A stretch of DNA of 64,000 nt from Clostridia bacterium (GTDB taxonomy: Bacteria; Bacillota; Clostridia; Acetivibrionales; JAFADI01): the NCBI GenBank assembly GCA_026418695.1, contig JAOAAU010000009.1, positions 124,001 to 188,000 of the forward strand, in the 5' to 3' direction. The position numbers and the translations under genes were made by a program. Shown here in pieces: positions 1-9,302 of the stretch (positions are counted from its first letter, which is position 1; each line of letters begins with the position of its first letter). The notes under the pieces are model-generated. The model was not told the DNA's origin, ran no database searches, and was given only the letters and a program-made list of their open reading frames with translations.

Positions 1-2427
1 TTGTTCTTTGCTTCCTCGGCCACAACGGATTCCATGGTGAAGATGTACACCGATCAGATCAAGAAATTCTACGGTGAATCTGAAATAATTATCGAGGCAA
101 AAGATACAGCACCCTCCAGGTATTTTAACCCGACGCTTCCACAGGAATATAAAAGTCATCTGCAGTATTCCGTTGGTTTGTTCAGCGGTACGGGAATTTA
201 TAAATACAAGAGAAGCGGCGCAAAAGATGAGAATGTCAGTATTAATTTGCGAGGCATCGATTGGAAGGACCAGCAAATCATCAGTAAAGTGACGCTGGCC
301 AGTGAATTTGAAGTGGATCCTTTCCAGGGCAAAAAGATTGTCATCAGCAAGAAAACTGCCGACAAGTATGGCCTGGAAATTGGTAAAACACTTGAGTTGA
401 TGATTGAAGGGACCAAGTACAAATTCCTGATCAGCGGTATCGCTCAAATGACCGGGCCTTTCACAGATGACGGACGATCCCATTTTGCGATCGTACCGAT
501 GGAGATATTAAGCAGCATCTACGATCAGAAAGGGAATGTATCCACGATTTATATCAAAACCTTGAATTCTGTTGAAAAGCAGTGGATTATCAAAGGCCTC
601 ACAGCATCCATGAAGAAACAGCATGTGCGGGAGACCATCTCCCAAAGTGATCTTCAGGAGCAGACGGGCGGTGTCACGGTTGCATTGTCCATGGCGCTGG
701 TACTGGTACTTTTTATGAGTGTATTTATCATTTATACCTCCTTTAAGGTCATCACCACCGAAAGACTTCCCGTGATCGGAACCTTTCGAAGTATTGGGGC
801 AACAAGAAAGGTTACGGACTTTGTACTTTTGGGCGAAAGTGTTGCATATGGTGTGATTGGAGGTCTTCTGGGGTCAGGCCTGGGTATAGGAATACTCTAT
901 CTGATAGCTAAGGCTACGACGCCTACCTGGGATCCGGGATATAAGACTTCGGTTCAATTTACTTCAGCCCAGTTGATTACTTCATTTTTAATGGCAGTAA
1001 TTCTTTCACTGCTGAGTTCCTTGATTCCGATCTTGAAGGTATCGAGAATTCCCGTGAAAGAAATTGTTTTGAATAAAATTGAAAAGAACCAGAAAGGAAG
1101 CAAGATATGGAAACCGATTCTGGGAATCATTTTCCTGCTGGCTGCATTCTTTGTTCCTCCTGTGGCGAAAGGCGATCCCGGAATTTTAATGGATACAGTA
1201 TGCACACTCTTATCCATCGCAGCTGTCATTCTTCTGTTGCCGTATTTGGTTCGAGGTTTCGTTGCGGTATTTGAAAGACTTTATATTTATATCTTTGGCA
1301 ATGAAGGTGTCCTGGCGGTAAAGAACTTGCGAAACAATAAAAATCTTTTAAACAATGTGTCACTGCTGGCCATAGGAATATCCAGCCTATTGATGATCAA
1401 TACCGTAACTAGAAGTTCTGTGACGGAGATTATCAATTATTTCGATACCTGTATGAAATATCAAATGTTTTTCTGGGTTCCCGAGATGGATAAAAGCTAT
1501 GAACCCATACTGAAAGCAGTAGACGGTATCAAGGGCGCCAAAGGATTTTATTCGGCCAATGGCATTGAAGTCAAGGGAACCGATAAAAAGATTGATTCTC
1601 TTGAAAGTGCCAACAAAGACTTTTACATGGACTATATCGACATCACCCTGGATGGAAGCAAGGAAGCTACTCTGAAAAAACTTGAACAGCTTGAGAACGA
1701 ACGGAGTATCATCATCACAGGGGTTGTCAGAAACAAGCTAGGTGTTAAAGAAGGAGACAGTATTACCCTGAAAATGCCTGCTGGAGATAGAACCTATAAA
1801 ATCATCGCAATCTGGGATTCCATGATGATGGGCGGAAATTATGCAGCAATTGCTGAGAAGTACTTAAAACAGGATATGCAGTCTAAATATTATTCCTACT
1901 TCGCAATCAAATCGGATAAGAATCCTGAGGAACTGCTGCTTTTTCTGAAAGACAAGTTTGCCAGAAATCTGGCGAACGGGCAGACCATGAAAGAAATCAA
2001 GGACATGGTCGTAGAGTCAAATTCACAGATTTTCAACGTAATGAATGCATTTTCAGTCATTACGATACTCATTGGTGTATTCGGAGTATTGAACAATCTG
2101 ATCATCAGTTTCATCGAAAGAAAGCGTTCTCTGGCTGTTTTCAGATCTGTAGGAATGAATAAAAAACAGATCGTGAAGATGATCTTTATCGAATCTATGA
2201 CAGGGGGCTTGATTGGTGGAATTGTAGGTGTTGCAGCGGGGTTGATCATGATTAATATTATGAAACACATGCTGACCCAGGTGATCGCAACCATCCCAAT
2301 GAATTATTCGATAACCATGCTGACGATCTCAGCAACCATTGGTGTGATTATTATGGTGACGGCATCCATCAGTCCGGCGATGAAGTCATCTAAATTAAAT
2401 ATCATTGAATCTATTAAATACGAATAG
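1..2427 (+). CDS. ABC transporter permease, MacB/FtsX type (5' end outside window)
   Basis: Membrane subunit of an ABC exporter. The frame is open from base 1 and its first residues align with about residue 34 of the paralogous permease at 6620-9112, so roughly the first 35 codons, including transmembrane helix 1, lie upstream; the TTG at base 1 is not a real start. Visible parts are an extracytoplasmic domain, an FtsX-like three-helix block (about residues 222-345 of the visible part), two central helices, a second extracytoplasmic domain and a C-terminal FtsX block ending in a conserved SPAMKSSKLNIIESIKYE tail. The ATPase gene follows after 11 bases, so the pair is cotranscribed. The substrate cannot be told; candidates are peptides, lipids or drugs. 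Confidence 0.9.
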   Translation: MFFASSATTDSMVKMYTDQIKKFYGESEIIIEAKDTAPSRYFNPTLPQEYKSHLQYSVGLFSGTGIYKYKRSGAKDENVSINLRGIDWKDQQIISKVTLASEFEVDPFQGKKIVISKKTADKYGLEIGKTLELMIEGTKYKFLISGIAQMTGPFTDDGRSHFAIVPMEILSSIYDQKGNVSTIYIKTLNSVEKQWIIKGLTASMKKQHVRETISQSDLQEQTGGVTVALSMALVLVLFMSVFIIYTSFKVITTERLPVIGTFRSIGATRKVTDFVLLGESVAYGVIGGLLGSGLGIGILYLIAKATTPTWDPGYKTSVQFTSAQLITSFLMAVILSLLSSLIPILKVSRIPVKEIVLNKIEKNQKGSKIWKPILGIIFLLAAFFVPPVAKGDPGILMDTVCTLLSIAAVILLLPYLVRGFVAVFERLYIYIFGNEGVLAVKNLRNNKNLLNNVSLLAIGISSLLMINTVTRSSVTEIINYFDTCMKYQMFFWVPEMDKSYEPILKAVDGIKGAKGFYSANGIEVKGTDKKIDSLESANKDFYMDYIDITLDGSKEATLKKLEQLENERSIIITGVVRNKLGVKEGDSITLKMPAGDRTYKIIAIWDSMMMGGNYAAIAEKYLKQDMQSKYYSYFAIKSDKNPEELLLFLKDKFARNLANGQTMKEIKDMVVESNSQIFNVMNAFSVITILIGVFGVLNNLIISFIERKRSLAVFRSVGMNKKQIVKMIFIESMTGGLIGGIVGVAAGLIMINIMKHMLTQVIATIPMNYSITMLTISATIGVIIMVTASISPAMKSSKLNIIESIKYE

Positions 2428-2438
2428 GAGTGAATAAA

Positions 2439-3113
2439 ATGACAGCAATGATAGAGGCAACAAACCTTTGTAAGACTTTTAAACTTGGAACTGTAGATGT
2501 TGAGGTGCTTAAGGATATAGATCTCACAATTAACAGCGGAGAGTTCGCATCCATCATGGGACCCTCCGGATCAGGAAAAAGTACGCTGCTTTACTTGATT
2601 GGGGGACTCGACAAGCCAACTACCGGAAGCATCAAAATCAAGGGAAAAGAGCTTTCAGTAATGAAAGATAAGGAAGAAAGCGTAATGAGACGCAGGGATA
2701 TCGGGTTCGTGTTCCAGTTCTACAACCTGATTCCGAACCTGAACGTTGAAGAAAACATCATGCTTCCAATTCTGTTGGACGGCAGAAAAATGAAGGATTA
2801 CAAGGACAAACTTGAGGAAATCCTGGAAGAGGTAGGCTTAACAGAGCGCAGACACCATACTCCGAGAGAATTGTCCGGAGGACAGCAGCAGAGGGTAGCT
2901 ATTGCAAGAGCTCTGATCAATGAACCGGATATCATTCTGGCGGATGAACCGATTGGTAACCTGGATAGTAAAACCGGAACGGATGTCATGAAACTGCTTC
3001 AAAGAATTAACATAAAAAAAGGAAAAACCATTGTACAGGTAACCCACTCCAAGGAGGCGGCTGAATACGGTACAAGGACAATCAACGTAAGAGACGGGAG
3101 GATTTGTGAATAA
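2439..3113 (+). CDS. ABC transporter ATP-binding protein (LolD/MacB/YknY type)
   Basis: ATPase that powers the adjacent permease. It carries Walker [10 protein letters not shown], the Q-loop region [10 protein letters not shown] typical of the LolD/MacB family, the signature [15 protein letters not shown] and Walker [13 protein letters not shown], and ends with the H-loop [11 protein letters not shown] place the start at ATG 2439 because AGGAG at 2426-2430 lies 8 bases upstream; the GTG at 2430 overlaps that site. About 224 residues, normal for the family. Its stop overlaps the start of the membrane-fusion gene (TAATG), implying translational coupling. Confidence 0.95.
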   Translation: MTAMIEATNLCKTFKLGTVDVEVLKDIDLTINSGEFASIMGPSGSGKSTLLYLIGGLDKPTTGSIKIKGKELSVMKDKEESVMRRRDIGFVFQFYNLIPNLNVEENIMLPILLDGRKMKDYKDKLEEILEEVGLTERRHHTPRELSGGQQQRVAIARALINEPDIILADEPIGNLDSKTGTDVMKLLQRINIKKGKTIVQVTHSKEAAEYGTRTINVRDGRICE

Positions 3114-4123
3114 TGAAGAAGGTATTGGCCGCTGCGATGATCGCAGCATTAGCAATTACAGCAACCGCATGCGGTGGAAAGAAAGAAGAGGCTCCAAAGC
3201 CGGCAAGCGCCCCGGTGGCAGAAACAAAGCAGACAGTAGAGGCTTTTGGGGTAGCCAGAGCGAAGGATATCAAGAACATTAACATCAGTTTCCCAGCTAT
3301 TGTAGACAAGGTACATGTAAGAGAAGGACAGAAAGTAAAGAACGGGGACAATCTGATTACGCTGGATATTAATGAATACAAGTCCCAGCTGAAGAACAAG
3401 GAACTGGAATTAAAAGCCCTTCAGAGCGAAATCAATATTGTGCTGGCCAATAAAAACGGCAGCGGTCCGGATATTGCCAAGCTTCAAAGTGATCTGAGAA
3501 ACGCGGAAGACTTGTTCAGCAAGGCTGCAAAAGAACTTGGAGACAAGGAAGCTTTGTTTAAAGCAGGATCCATCTCTCAGTATGATCTGGATGAATTCAA
3601 GAAATCCTATGATGCAAAGAAGAAAGCTGTAGAGGATGCAAAATTCGGGATCGGTACCCTCAGAAACAATAAATCCATTGAAGTGGACCAGAAACTCAAC
3701 AAGGCAAGCCAGCTTGAATCCGATATCGCGTTGATGAAGGAAAAGCTTTCTGAAAGCTATTTGAAGGATAATAACATCGTATCCGATGTAAACAACGGTG
3801 TGGTTTATGAGATTGGTTACAAACAGGGGGATAATGTTGCCCATGACAAAAAAGTGTTAAGCATTATGGACTTGGATACCCTGATCATCGAAGCGGATGT
3901 TGCGGAAGAATTTATCAAGGATGTTAAGCCGGGAGCCGAGGTCACCATCATTCCAACAGCGGATAAATCCAAAAACTTTAAGGGCAAGGTTGCCAGAATC
4001 TCGGATAAAGCAGTTCAGAAGAACGGCGAAACCAATATCATGGTGGAAATCGCCATGGAGGATAAAAACGACTTTATCATGCCTGAGTTCAACGTGGATG
4101 TAAAGATCAAAATTGAAAAATGA
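3113..4123 (+). CDS. Lipoprotein membrane-fusion subunit (HlyD/MacA/YknX type)
   Basis: Adaptor subunit of the ABC exporter. The first 20 residues form a lipoprotein signal with lipobox ITATAC, so the mature protein should begin at Cys20 and be lipid-anchored outside the membrane. A first biotinyl-lipoyl-like half lies near residues 45-85, a long coiled-coil hairpin at about 90-205, then the second lipoyl half (NNGVVYEIGYKQGDNV) and a beta-barrel domain to the end. It overlaps the ATPase stop by one base and is preceded by GGGAGG. A Rho-independent terminator follows, closing a permease-ATPase-adaptor operon. Confidence 0.92.
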   Translation: MKKVLAAAMIAALAITATACGGKKEEAPKPASAPVAETKQTVEAFGVARAKDIKNINISFPAIVDKVHVREGQKVKNGDNLITLDINEYKSQLKNKELELKALQSEINIVLANKNGSGPDIAKLQSDLRNAEDLFSKAAKELGDKEALFKAGSISQYDLDEFKKSYDAKKKAVEDAKFGIGTLRNNKSIEVDQKLNKASQLESDIALMKEKLSESYLKDNNIVSDVNNGVVYEIGYKQGDNVAHDKKVLSIMDLDTLIIEADVAEEFIKDVKPGAEVTIIPTADKSKNFKGKVARISDKAVQKNGETNIMVEIAMEDKNDFIMPEFNVDVKIKIEK

Positions 4124-4142
4124 TCAGGAGACGATAAGCTTC

Positions 4143-4177
4143 AAAAGCAGTGGGTGAATACCTGCTGCTTTTTTCGT
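4143..4177 (+). terminator. Terminator of the ABC export operon
   Basis: AAAAGCAG (4143-4150) pairs with CTGCTTTT (4165-4172), the loop has further GGT/ACC pairing, and the arm runs into a T tract. It sits 20 bases after the adaptor stop codon. Confidence 0.75.
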
Positions 4178-4274
4178 TGGAGGATTACCCAATTTGTAGT
4201 TTTTATGGTAATATCATCTTAAGAAAGTGAAGCAAGGTTGCTATTCATTGAGACTTCATATTGGGGGCGGGACA

Positions 4275-4976
4275 GTGTCAAAAGAAAAAATTCTTGTGGT
4301 GGATGACGAAGTAGAAATTTCAGAGTTGATTCAAGATTACCTGGAAGAGGAAGGCTATGAGGTTAAACTGGCGTTTGACGGGAAAGAAGCTCTGGAGATA
4401 TTCCGGAATTATCAACCGCATCTGATGATTCTTGATGTGATGCTACCCAAAATCGATGGAATGGAAGTATGCAGATTGGTCCGGGCAGAATCTGCAATTC
4501 CGATTCTGATGCTGAGTGCAAAGAAAAGTGATATAGACAAGATTCTGGGGCTGGGGTTGGGTGCAGATGACTATGTTACAAAGCCTTTTAGTCCAGCTGA
4601 AATCGTTGCAAGAGTCAGGGCTCAATTAAGACGTTTCCTGCAAATGAATACGATGCAGAACAAAATGGAGCGGCTGAGGTTTAAGGGACTGATAATTGAC
4701 TTCAAGTCCTATTCTGTGATTGTTTCTGAGAGGATGATTTCACTATCAGGGAAAGAGTTTGAGGTTCTCAAGCTTTTAGCGATGCATCCGATGCAGGTAT
4801 TTACCCGGGAGCAAATTTTTGACCGTGTTTGGGGATATGAGGAATATGGAGATATCAATACGGTAACGGTTCACATCCGAAAACTTAGGGAAAAGATTGA
4901 GCAGGATCCATCCAATCCTCAATATATCAAAACCGTGTGGGGAATCGGCTACAAGTTTGAGGGGGTGTCCGAATGA
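4275..4976 (+). CDS. OmpR-family response regulator
   Basis: DNA-binding response regulator of a two-component system. The receiver domain (about 1-115) has the acidic pair DDE at the N-terminus, phospho-acceptor Asp54 in LILDVMLPKIDG, and the conserved Lys in DDYVTKPF; the winged-helix Trans_reg_C domain occupies about 135-232 and ends in TVWGIGYKFEG. The start is taken as GTG 4275, since GGGGG at 4263-4267 lies 7 bases upstream; an ATG at 4227 has no such site. The stop overlaps the kinase ATG (ATGA), so the two are co-translated. Position between two ABC export loci suggests it controls them. Confidence 0.93.
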   Translation: MSKEKILVVDDEVEISELIQDYLEEEGYEVKLAFDGKEALEIFRNYQPHLMILDVMLPKIDGMEVCRLVRAESAIPILMLSAKKSDIDKILGLGLGADDYVTKPFSPAEIVARVRAQLRRFLQMNTMQNKMERLRFKGLIIDFKSYSVIVSERMISLSGKEFEVLKLLAMHPMQVFTREQIFDRVWGYEEYGDINTVTVHIRKLREKIEQDPSNPQYIKTVWGIGYKFEGVSE

Positions 4977-6394
4977 GGTTTAGCATTCGAACCAAACTCG
5001 CCGTATTATTTATATTGATTATTCTGATCCCTGTTGCAAGTTCATCCGTTTCCCTGTCTTTGCTGTATGCATTTAATAATGATGCCAAGGAGTATGCAAA
5101 GTCAGGAATACTACTGAAGGAAACCTTTGATCTGGTAAACGCAAAATACGGACTTGCCGAGGACTATGATGCTTTTTATGCTGCCCTGGAACCTTCACTG
5201 AAAAAAATCAGCGGTCATCTTCAAATCATCGATTCCAAAGGTTTTGTGATTTTTGACTCCATGGACAAGCAAGCATCCTTGAAGAAAAATCAAGTGGATA
5301 TTTCAGCGATGTGCAGCTATGATCCGAAATATAGCCTGAAGTACCCCACCATGCATAAACATATTAATCCAATTGTTGTAAACCGCACCCAAGTAGCAAG
5401 CGCAATCATCATAAAAGATATGGGGGCTTTTGGCAATGGTATCGGGAAGAAGTTAACCATCTATAGCTCCATCTGCTTTTTTATAGGGCTCATATTATTG
5501 GCGTTTGTTTTTAACCGGTTTGTTAAGAAGACCATATTAAATCCGTTAAAAACCTTGAATATGGCTACTGCCAACATCATGGAGGGGAACCTGGACTTCA
5601 GGGTTGATTATAATGGAAAAGATGAGCTCGGTCAGGTCTGCAATGCCTTTGAAACCATGAGAATAAAGCTCAAGGAGTCCTTGGAACAACAAGCCTTTTA
5701 TGACAACGCCCGCAAAGAATTGCTCGCCAGTATCTCCCATGACCTCAGAACGCCCATTACCTCCATCAAAGGATATGTGGAAGGTCTGCAGGATGGTATT
5801 CCTAAAGATGAAAACAAGTTTAAAAAATACCTTTCCATTATTAAAAACAAGACTGCCAATCTGGATCGACTGATTGACGATCTTTTTAAATTCACTCAGG
5901 AGGATGCAGGAATACTGGACATTGACCTGGTTGAAACGGATAGCTGCAGCATGTTTGAAGGCATTATCTGTTCTATTGAGGCAGATCTTGAAAGTACGGA
6001 AGTCAAAATTTCGGTACAAAGGCCTTTCCCATCCAGAACTATATTGGCCGATCCCTTTAGAATTACACAGGTCATGGAAAACATTATTCAGAATGCAAGA
6101 AAATACGCGGGAGCGGCTTGTGAGATTGAAATTAAAGTGCAAGAGATGGATGAATCCATTCTGGTTTCCGTAAAGGATAACGGCCCCGGTATTTCGGAAG
6201 AGGATCTTCCCAAGGTGTTTGAAAGGTTTTATCGGGGAGAGAAATCCAGGTCCAGAAAGTTCGGAGGAATCGGAATCGGGCTGACCATCTGCAGGCAAAT
6301 CGTTGAAGCGCATGGGGGCAGGATCTGGGCAGAGAGTATTATAGGTAAGGGTGCCACCTTCTTTTTTACTTTACCTGAGTTAAAAGATAAATAG
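4973..6394 (+). CDS. Sensor histidine kinase
   Basis: Partner kinase of the preceding regulator. Helix 1 (about 9-29), an extracytoplasmic sensor of about 130 residues, helix 2 (about 163-183), a HAMP domain (about 185-238), HisKA with the phospho-acceptor His256 in SISHDLRTPITSIKGY, and HATPase_c with N box (NIIQNARKYA), G1 (DNGPGISEEDLP), F box (FERFYRGEKSRS) and G2 (GGIGIGLTICRQ). The sensor is larger than the short loop of BceS-type antibiotic sensors, so the signal is not predictable. A strong terminator follows at 6476. Confidence 0.93.
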   Translation: MRFSIRTKLAVLFILIILIPVASSSVSLSLLYAFNNDAKEYAKSGILLKETFDLVNAKYGLAEDYDAFYAALEPSLKKISGHLQIIDSKGFVIFDSMDKQASLKKNQVDISAMCSYDPKYSLKYPTMHKHINPIVVNRTQVASAIIIKDMGAFGNGIGKKLTIYSSICFFIGLILLAFVFNRFVKKTILNPLKTLNMATANIMEGNLDFRVDYNGKDELGQVCNAFETMRIKLKESLEQQAFYDNARKELLASISHDLRTPITSIKGYVEGLQDGIPKDENKFKKYLSIIKNKTANLDRLIDDLFKFTQEDAGILDIDLVETDSCSMFEGIICSIEADLESTEVKISVQRPFPSRTILADPFRITQVMENIIQNARKYAGAACEIEIKVQEMDESILVSVKDNGPGISEEDLPKVFERFYRGEKSRSRKFGGIGIGLTICRQIVEAHGGRIWAESIIGKGATFFFTLPELKDK

Positions 6395-6475
6395 TTTGAG
6401 TGTTAAATAGACAGCAGCCGTCACATTAAGGATGAATTACCATCATATGGTTAGGCTTTATAAAACGCAAGCCGA

Positions 6476-6509
6476 AAAAAGCACCTGAAATCTCAGGTGC
6501 TTTTTCTTT
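6476..6509 (+). terminator. Terminator after the histidine kinase
   Basis: Perfect 8-bp stem GCACCTGA (6481-6488) / TCAGGTGC (6493-6500) with an AATC loop, followed by TTTTTC and preceded by an A run. Confidence 0.9.
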
Positions 6510-6527
6510 ATCAATTCCGGTATTTAT

Positions 6528-6542
6528 AAGTTTAATAAACTT
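6528..6542. promoter_or_regulatory. Palindrome upstream of the second permease
   Basis: AAGTTTA-A-TAAACTT is a perfect odd-length palindrome in the 225-base gap before the second permease. It could be an operator or part of the promoter region; the neighbouring response regulator is an obvious candidate but direct-repeat sites are more usual for OmpR-type regulators. Weak evidence. Confidence 0.3.
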
Positions 6543-6619
6543 TTAATAATTAGATAAGTTCTTCTTAAGCTTTTTCGGATAACCTGAGAACGTGGAAAAC
6601 GTGTATATTGGGAGGACTT

Positions 6620-9112
6620 ATGGGGATTATTATCAAGTTTATTGTTCGAAATCTAAAAGAGAAAAAATTAAGGACTTTCTTAATCATATTTTCAGTGATG
6701 ATTTCATCCGCCTTGTTTTTTGCGTCCAGAGCATCATCCGATTACCTTGTGAAATTGACGATTGAGCAAATGAAATCCAACTATGGAAATGCCGATGTAA
6801 TCATTGTCAAAGGGGAGAAATCCCCGTCTCCTTACTTCAGCACAAATCAGGCTGAAAAGTATCTAAAAGACCTGGAATATATCATTGGTGCGATCCAGGA
6901 AACAGGCTTTTACAAATATCCCGACAACAGGTCCGATCGCTTCAACTTGTTCGGTTTTGACTACGGTGATCTGAAAACAATGAATCCGATTGCTTTAGAG
7001 AAAGAAAATGCCCTGGAACCCTTTAGCGGAAAAAAGATCATCCTCAGCAAAAAAACAGCACAAAAGTATAATGTAACGGCAGGCGATCCATTGGAGCTTG
7101 ATATCAACAATCAGAAACACCGTTTCCTGGTTGTCGGCATTGCTTATCCATCCGGAGTTTTTCTCAATGAAGGGGAACTGACCAATGCCATTGTTCCGAA
7201 GGAAACCCTTGCCTCCTTTTTTGATGCCCAGGGGAAAGCAAACAACATTTATATTAAGCTGAAAAACAGCAAGGAGAGACCACAAATCCTGAAACTACTT
7301 TCTGAAAGCTACAAACGGTATGCTGTAAGAGAGCCCTTTACCATGGCAGAGGTCAGAAGCGCTACGGGAGGTATGAGCACAGCATTTATGCTGATGACCA
7401 TCCTGGTTTTTTGTATGAGCACCTTCATTATCTACTCCTCTTTTAAAGTTATTACTACCGAGAGGATGCCTGTGATTGGAACTTTCAGAAGCGTGGGAGC
7501 TTCTCGAAAGACAACGGATTGGGTTCTCTTGATGGAAAGTGTTGTTTACGGTATCCTCGGCGGATTATTAGGGTGTGGAGCAGGAATCGGGCTGTTTTAT
7601 ATCATAACAGCGATGACAGCACCCTCATGGGCTAAGAATATCCAGGAAAGACCGGGTTTCTCCGTTACACTTCTGGGAATATCATTCCTGCTTGCCATCC
7701 TGTTGACAGTAATCAGTTCAATGCTTCCAATTGTCAGAATATCAAGGATTCCGGTGAAGGACATTGTTCTGAACAAGGTCGAAAAGAAAATCAGTTCTAA
7801 TAGAAACAGGCAGATTTGGGGCCTTGTTTTCATTATCTTTGTTATTGCGGCTCCTTTGGCCGTTCCAAGAAATATAGCGCTTTATATCGATGCATTATGT
7901 GTTGTACTATCTGTTGCTGCTGTAATTATGCTGACCCCGCTGCTGACAGAACTTATTGTAAAAATCTTTGAACGACTATATATCATGGTCTTTGGAAATA
8001 TTGGCAGCTTAGCAGCAAAGAATCTGCGGAACAACAAAAGCATACTGAATAATATTTCTCTTTTATCCATTGGCATATCCAGCCTGCTGGTGATCAATAC
8101 CCTCAGTTTTAGTGCACTTGAGATGATTGCCAACCTGTTTTCGGTCCGATCCTACGAAATCATGCTGGCATACCCCGAAGCCGACAAGAGCTTTGAAAGA
8201 AGTATTGCTTCCATCGACGGGGTAAAAAGTGTTTACAGCATCTATGAGGACCACCGGGTGGAGGTGGTTGGGAGAGACCATCGACTTACCGCGATTCAAG
8301 GGGTTGACAGTAACAAGTACCTTGATTACTGGAAATTTGAATTTGAAGGGAATGCCCGTGAAATGCTCAAAGGATTGGATGAGGGGAGGAATATCCTGGT
8401 GACTACCGTTCTGAGGGATACACTGGGAGTAAAAATCGGGGATGAATTGACCCTTAAGATGAAGAAAGGAAATCGAACCTATAAAATTTCAGGTTTCTAT
8501 ATCTCCAATCTTTTTAATGGGAATTATATTCTGATGTCCAACAAGTTCTTAAAGATGGATATGGATACTCAATATTTCTATCGTATTTATGTAAAGACCG
8601 ACGAGATTCCCCAAAAAACCTTTGAGGACATCAAGGAGCGTCTAGCGAGAAAACAGCCGGATATATGGCTGGTAGAACAGATGAACAGAGAGAATCGAGA
8701 GTCCTATAGCAGGCTTTTTGGTATACTTCGGGGCTTTTCTATCATGACACTGGTGATCGGCATTTTTGGGGTGTTCAACAACTTTATCATCAGCTTTATT
8801 GAAAGAAGGCGCTCACTGGCAGTTTACCGCTCCATCGGGATGAGCAGATCGCAAATTATCCGGATGATTTTTATCGAAGCGCTAACGGGCGGATTGGCTG
8901 GCGGGTCCATTGGTGTCGGTGCTGGATTCCTGCTGATTAAAACTTCCGAATATGTCTTAAAAGCAATCAATCAACCCATTGATATTCTATATTCGCCGGA
9001 TACCTTTTGGATCTCGTTTTCCGCAGGTATCATCATTACGGTTGCAGCCTCCATCAGTCCGGCAATAAAGTCTTCCAAACTGAATATCATTCAGTCCATA
9101 AAATATGAATAG
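6620..9112 (+). CDS. ABC transporter permease, MacB/FtsX type, paralogue of the first
   Basis: Full-length (830-residue) exporter permease, collinear with the truncated one at the window start; many blocks are near-identical, for example FIIYSSFKVITTERMPVIGT and the C-terminal ISPAIKSSKLNIIQSIKYE. Helix 1 is at about 16-35; helices near 252, 307 and 350 form the first FtsX block; more follow at about 398, 420 and 477; the last three, near 706, 754 and 796, form the second block. I take ATG 6620, preceded by GGGAGGA at 6610-6616. It has no ATPase or adaptor of its own here, so it may share the upstream ones. A terminator separates it from the kinase. Confidence 0.9.
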   Translation: MGIIIKFIVRNLKEKKLRTFLIIFSVMISSALFFASRASSDYLVKLTIEQMKSNYGNADVIIVKGEKSPSPYFSTNQAEKYLKDLEYIIGAIQETGFYKYPDNRSDRFNLFGFDYGDLKTMNPIALEKENALEPFSGKKIILSKKTAQKYNVTAGDPLELDINNQKHRFLVVGIAYPSGVFLNEGELTNAIVPKETLASFFDAQGKANNIYIKLKNSKERPQILKLLSESYKRYAVREPFTMAEVRSATGGMSTAFMLMTILVFCMSTFIIYSSFKVITTERMPVIGTFRSVGASRKTTDWVLLMESVVYGILGGLLGCGAGIGLFYIITAMTAPSWAKNIQERPGFSVTLLGISFLLAILLTVISSMLPIVRISRIPVKDIVLNKVEKKISSNRNRQIWGLVFIIFVIAAPLAVPRNIALYIDALCVVLSVAAVIMLTPLLTELIVKIFERLYIMVFGNIGSLAAKNLRNNKSILNNISLLSIGISSLLVINTLSFSALEMIANLFSVRSYEIMLAYPEADKSFERSIASIDGVKSVYSIYEDHRVEVVGRDHRLTAIQGVDSNKYLDYWKFEFEGNAREMLKGLDEGRNILVTTVLRDTLGVKIGDELTLKMKKGNRTYKISGFYISNLFNGNYILMSNKFLKMDMDTQYFYRIYVKTDEIPQKTFEDIKERLARKQPDIWLVEQMNRENRESYSRLFGILRGFSIMTLVIGIFGVFNNFIISFIERRRSLAVYRSIGMSRSQIIRMIFIEALTGGLAGGSIGVGAGFLLIKTSEYVLKAINQPIDILYSPDTFWISFSAGIIITVAASISPAIKSSKLNIIQSIKYE

Positions 9113-9190
9113 GAATATAAGAATGATTGGATCGTCCTGAATTCTACTTAGGCGTAAAGATAAAAATTGAATGATCGCATAATTGATTTT

Positions 9191-9232
9191 AACAAGGCCT
9201 GTATCTATGATATGGCCTCGTTGACACTTTTC
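9191..9232 (+). terminator. Possible terminator of the second permease
   Basis: Imperfect stem AACaAGGCC (9191-9199) / GGCCTcGTT (9214-9222) followed by a short T-rich stretch. No cobalamin riboswitch consensus was found in this gap before the cobalamin genes. Confidence 0.4.
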
Positions 9233-9252
9233 ACTAAAATACAGGATGAACA

Positions 9253-9281
9253 TGGTCAAAAGCCCCTTTTATTGGTATAAT
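9253..9281 (+). promoter_or_regulatory. Candidate sigma-A promoter for the cobalamin operon
   Basis: TGGTCA (9253-9258), 17-base spacer, TATAAT (9276-9281). The -10 lies inside the in-frame extension upstream of ATG 9303, which argues against the ATG at 9246 as the cobD start. Confidence 0.5.
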
Positions 9282-9302
9282 GTGATTACCAAAAAGGAAT
9301 CA

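Noticed and set aside
9113-9302. Cobalamin riboswitch before cobD
   Set aside because: I looked for the conserved GCCACTG-type core and related blocks and found none.
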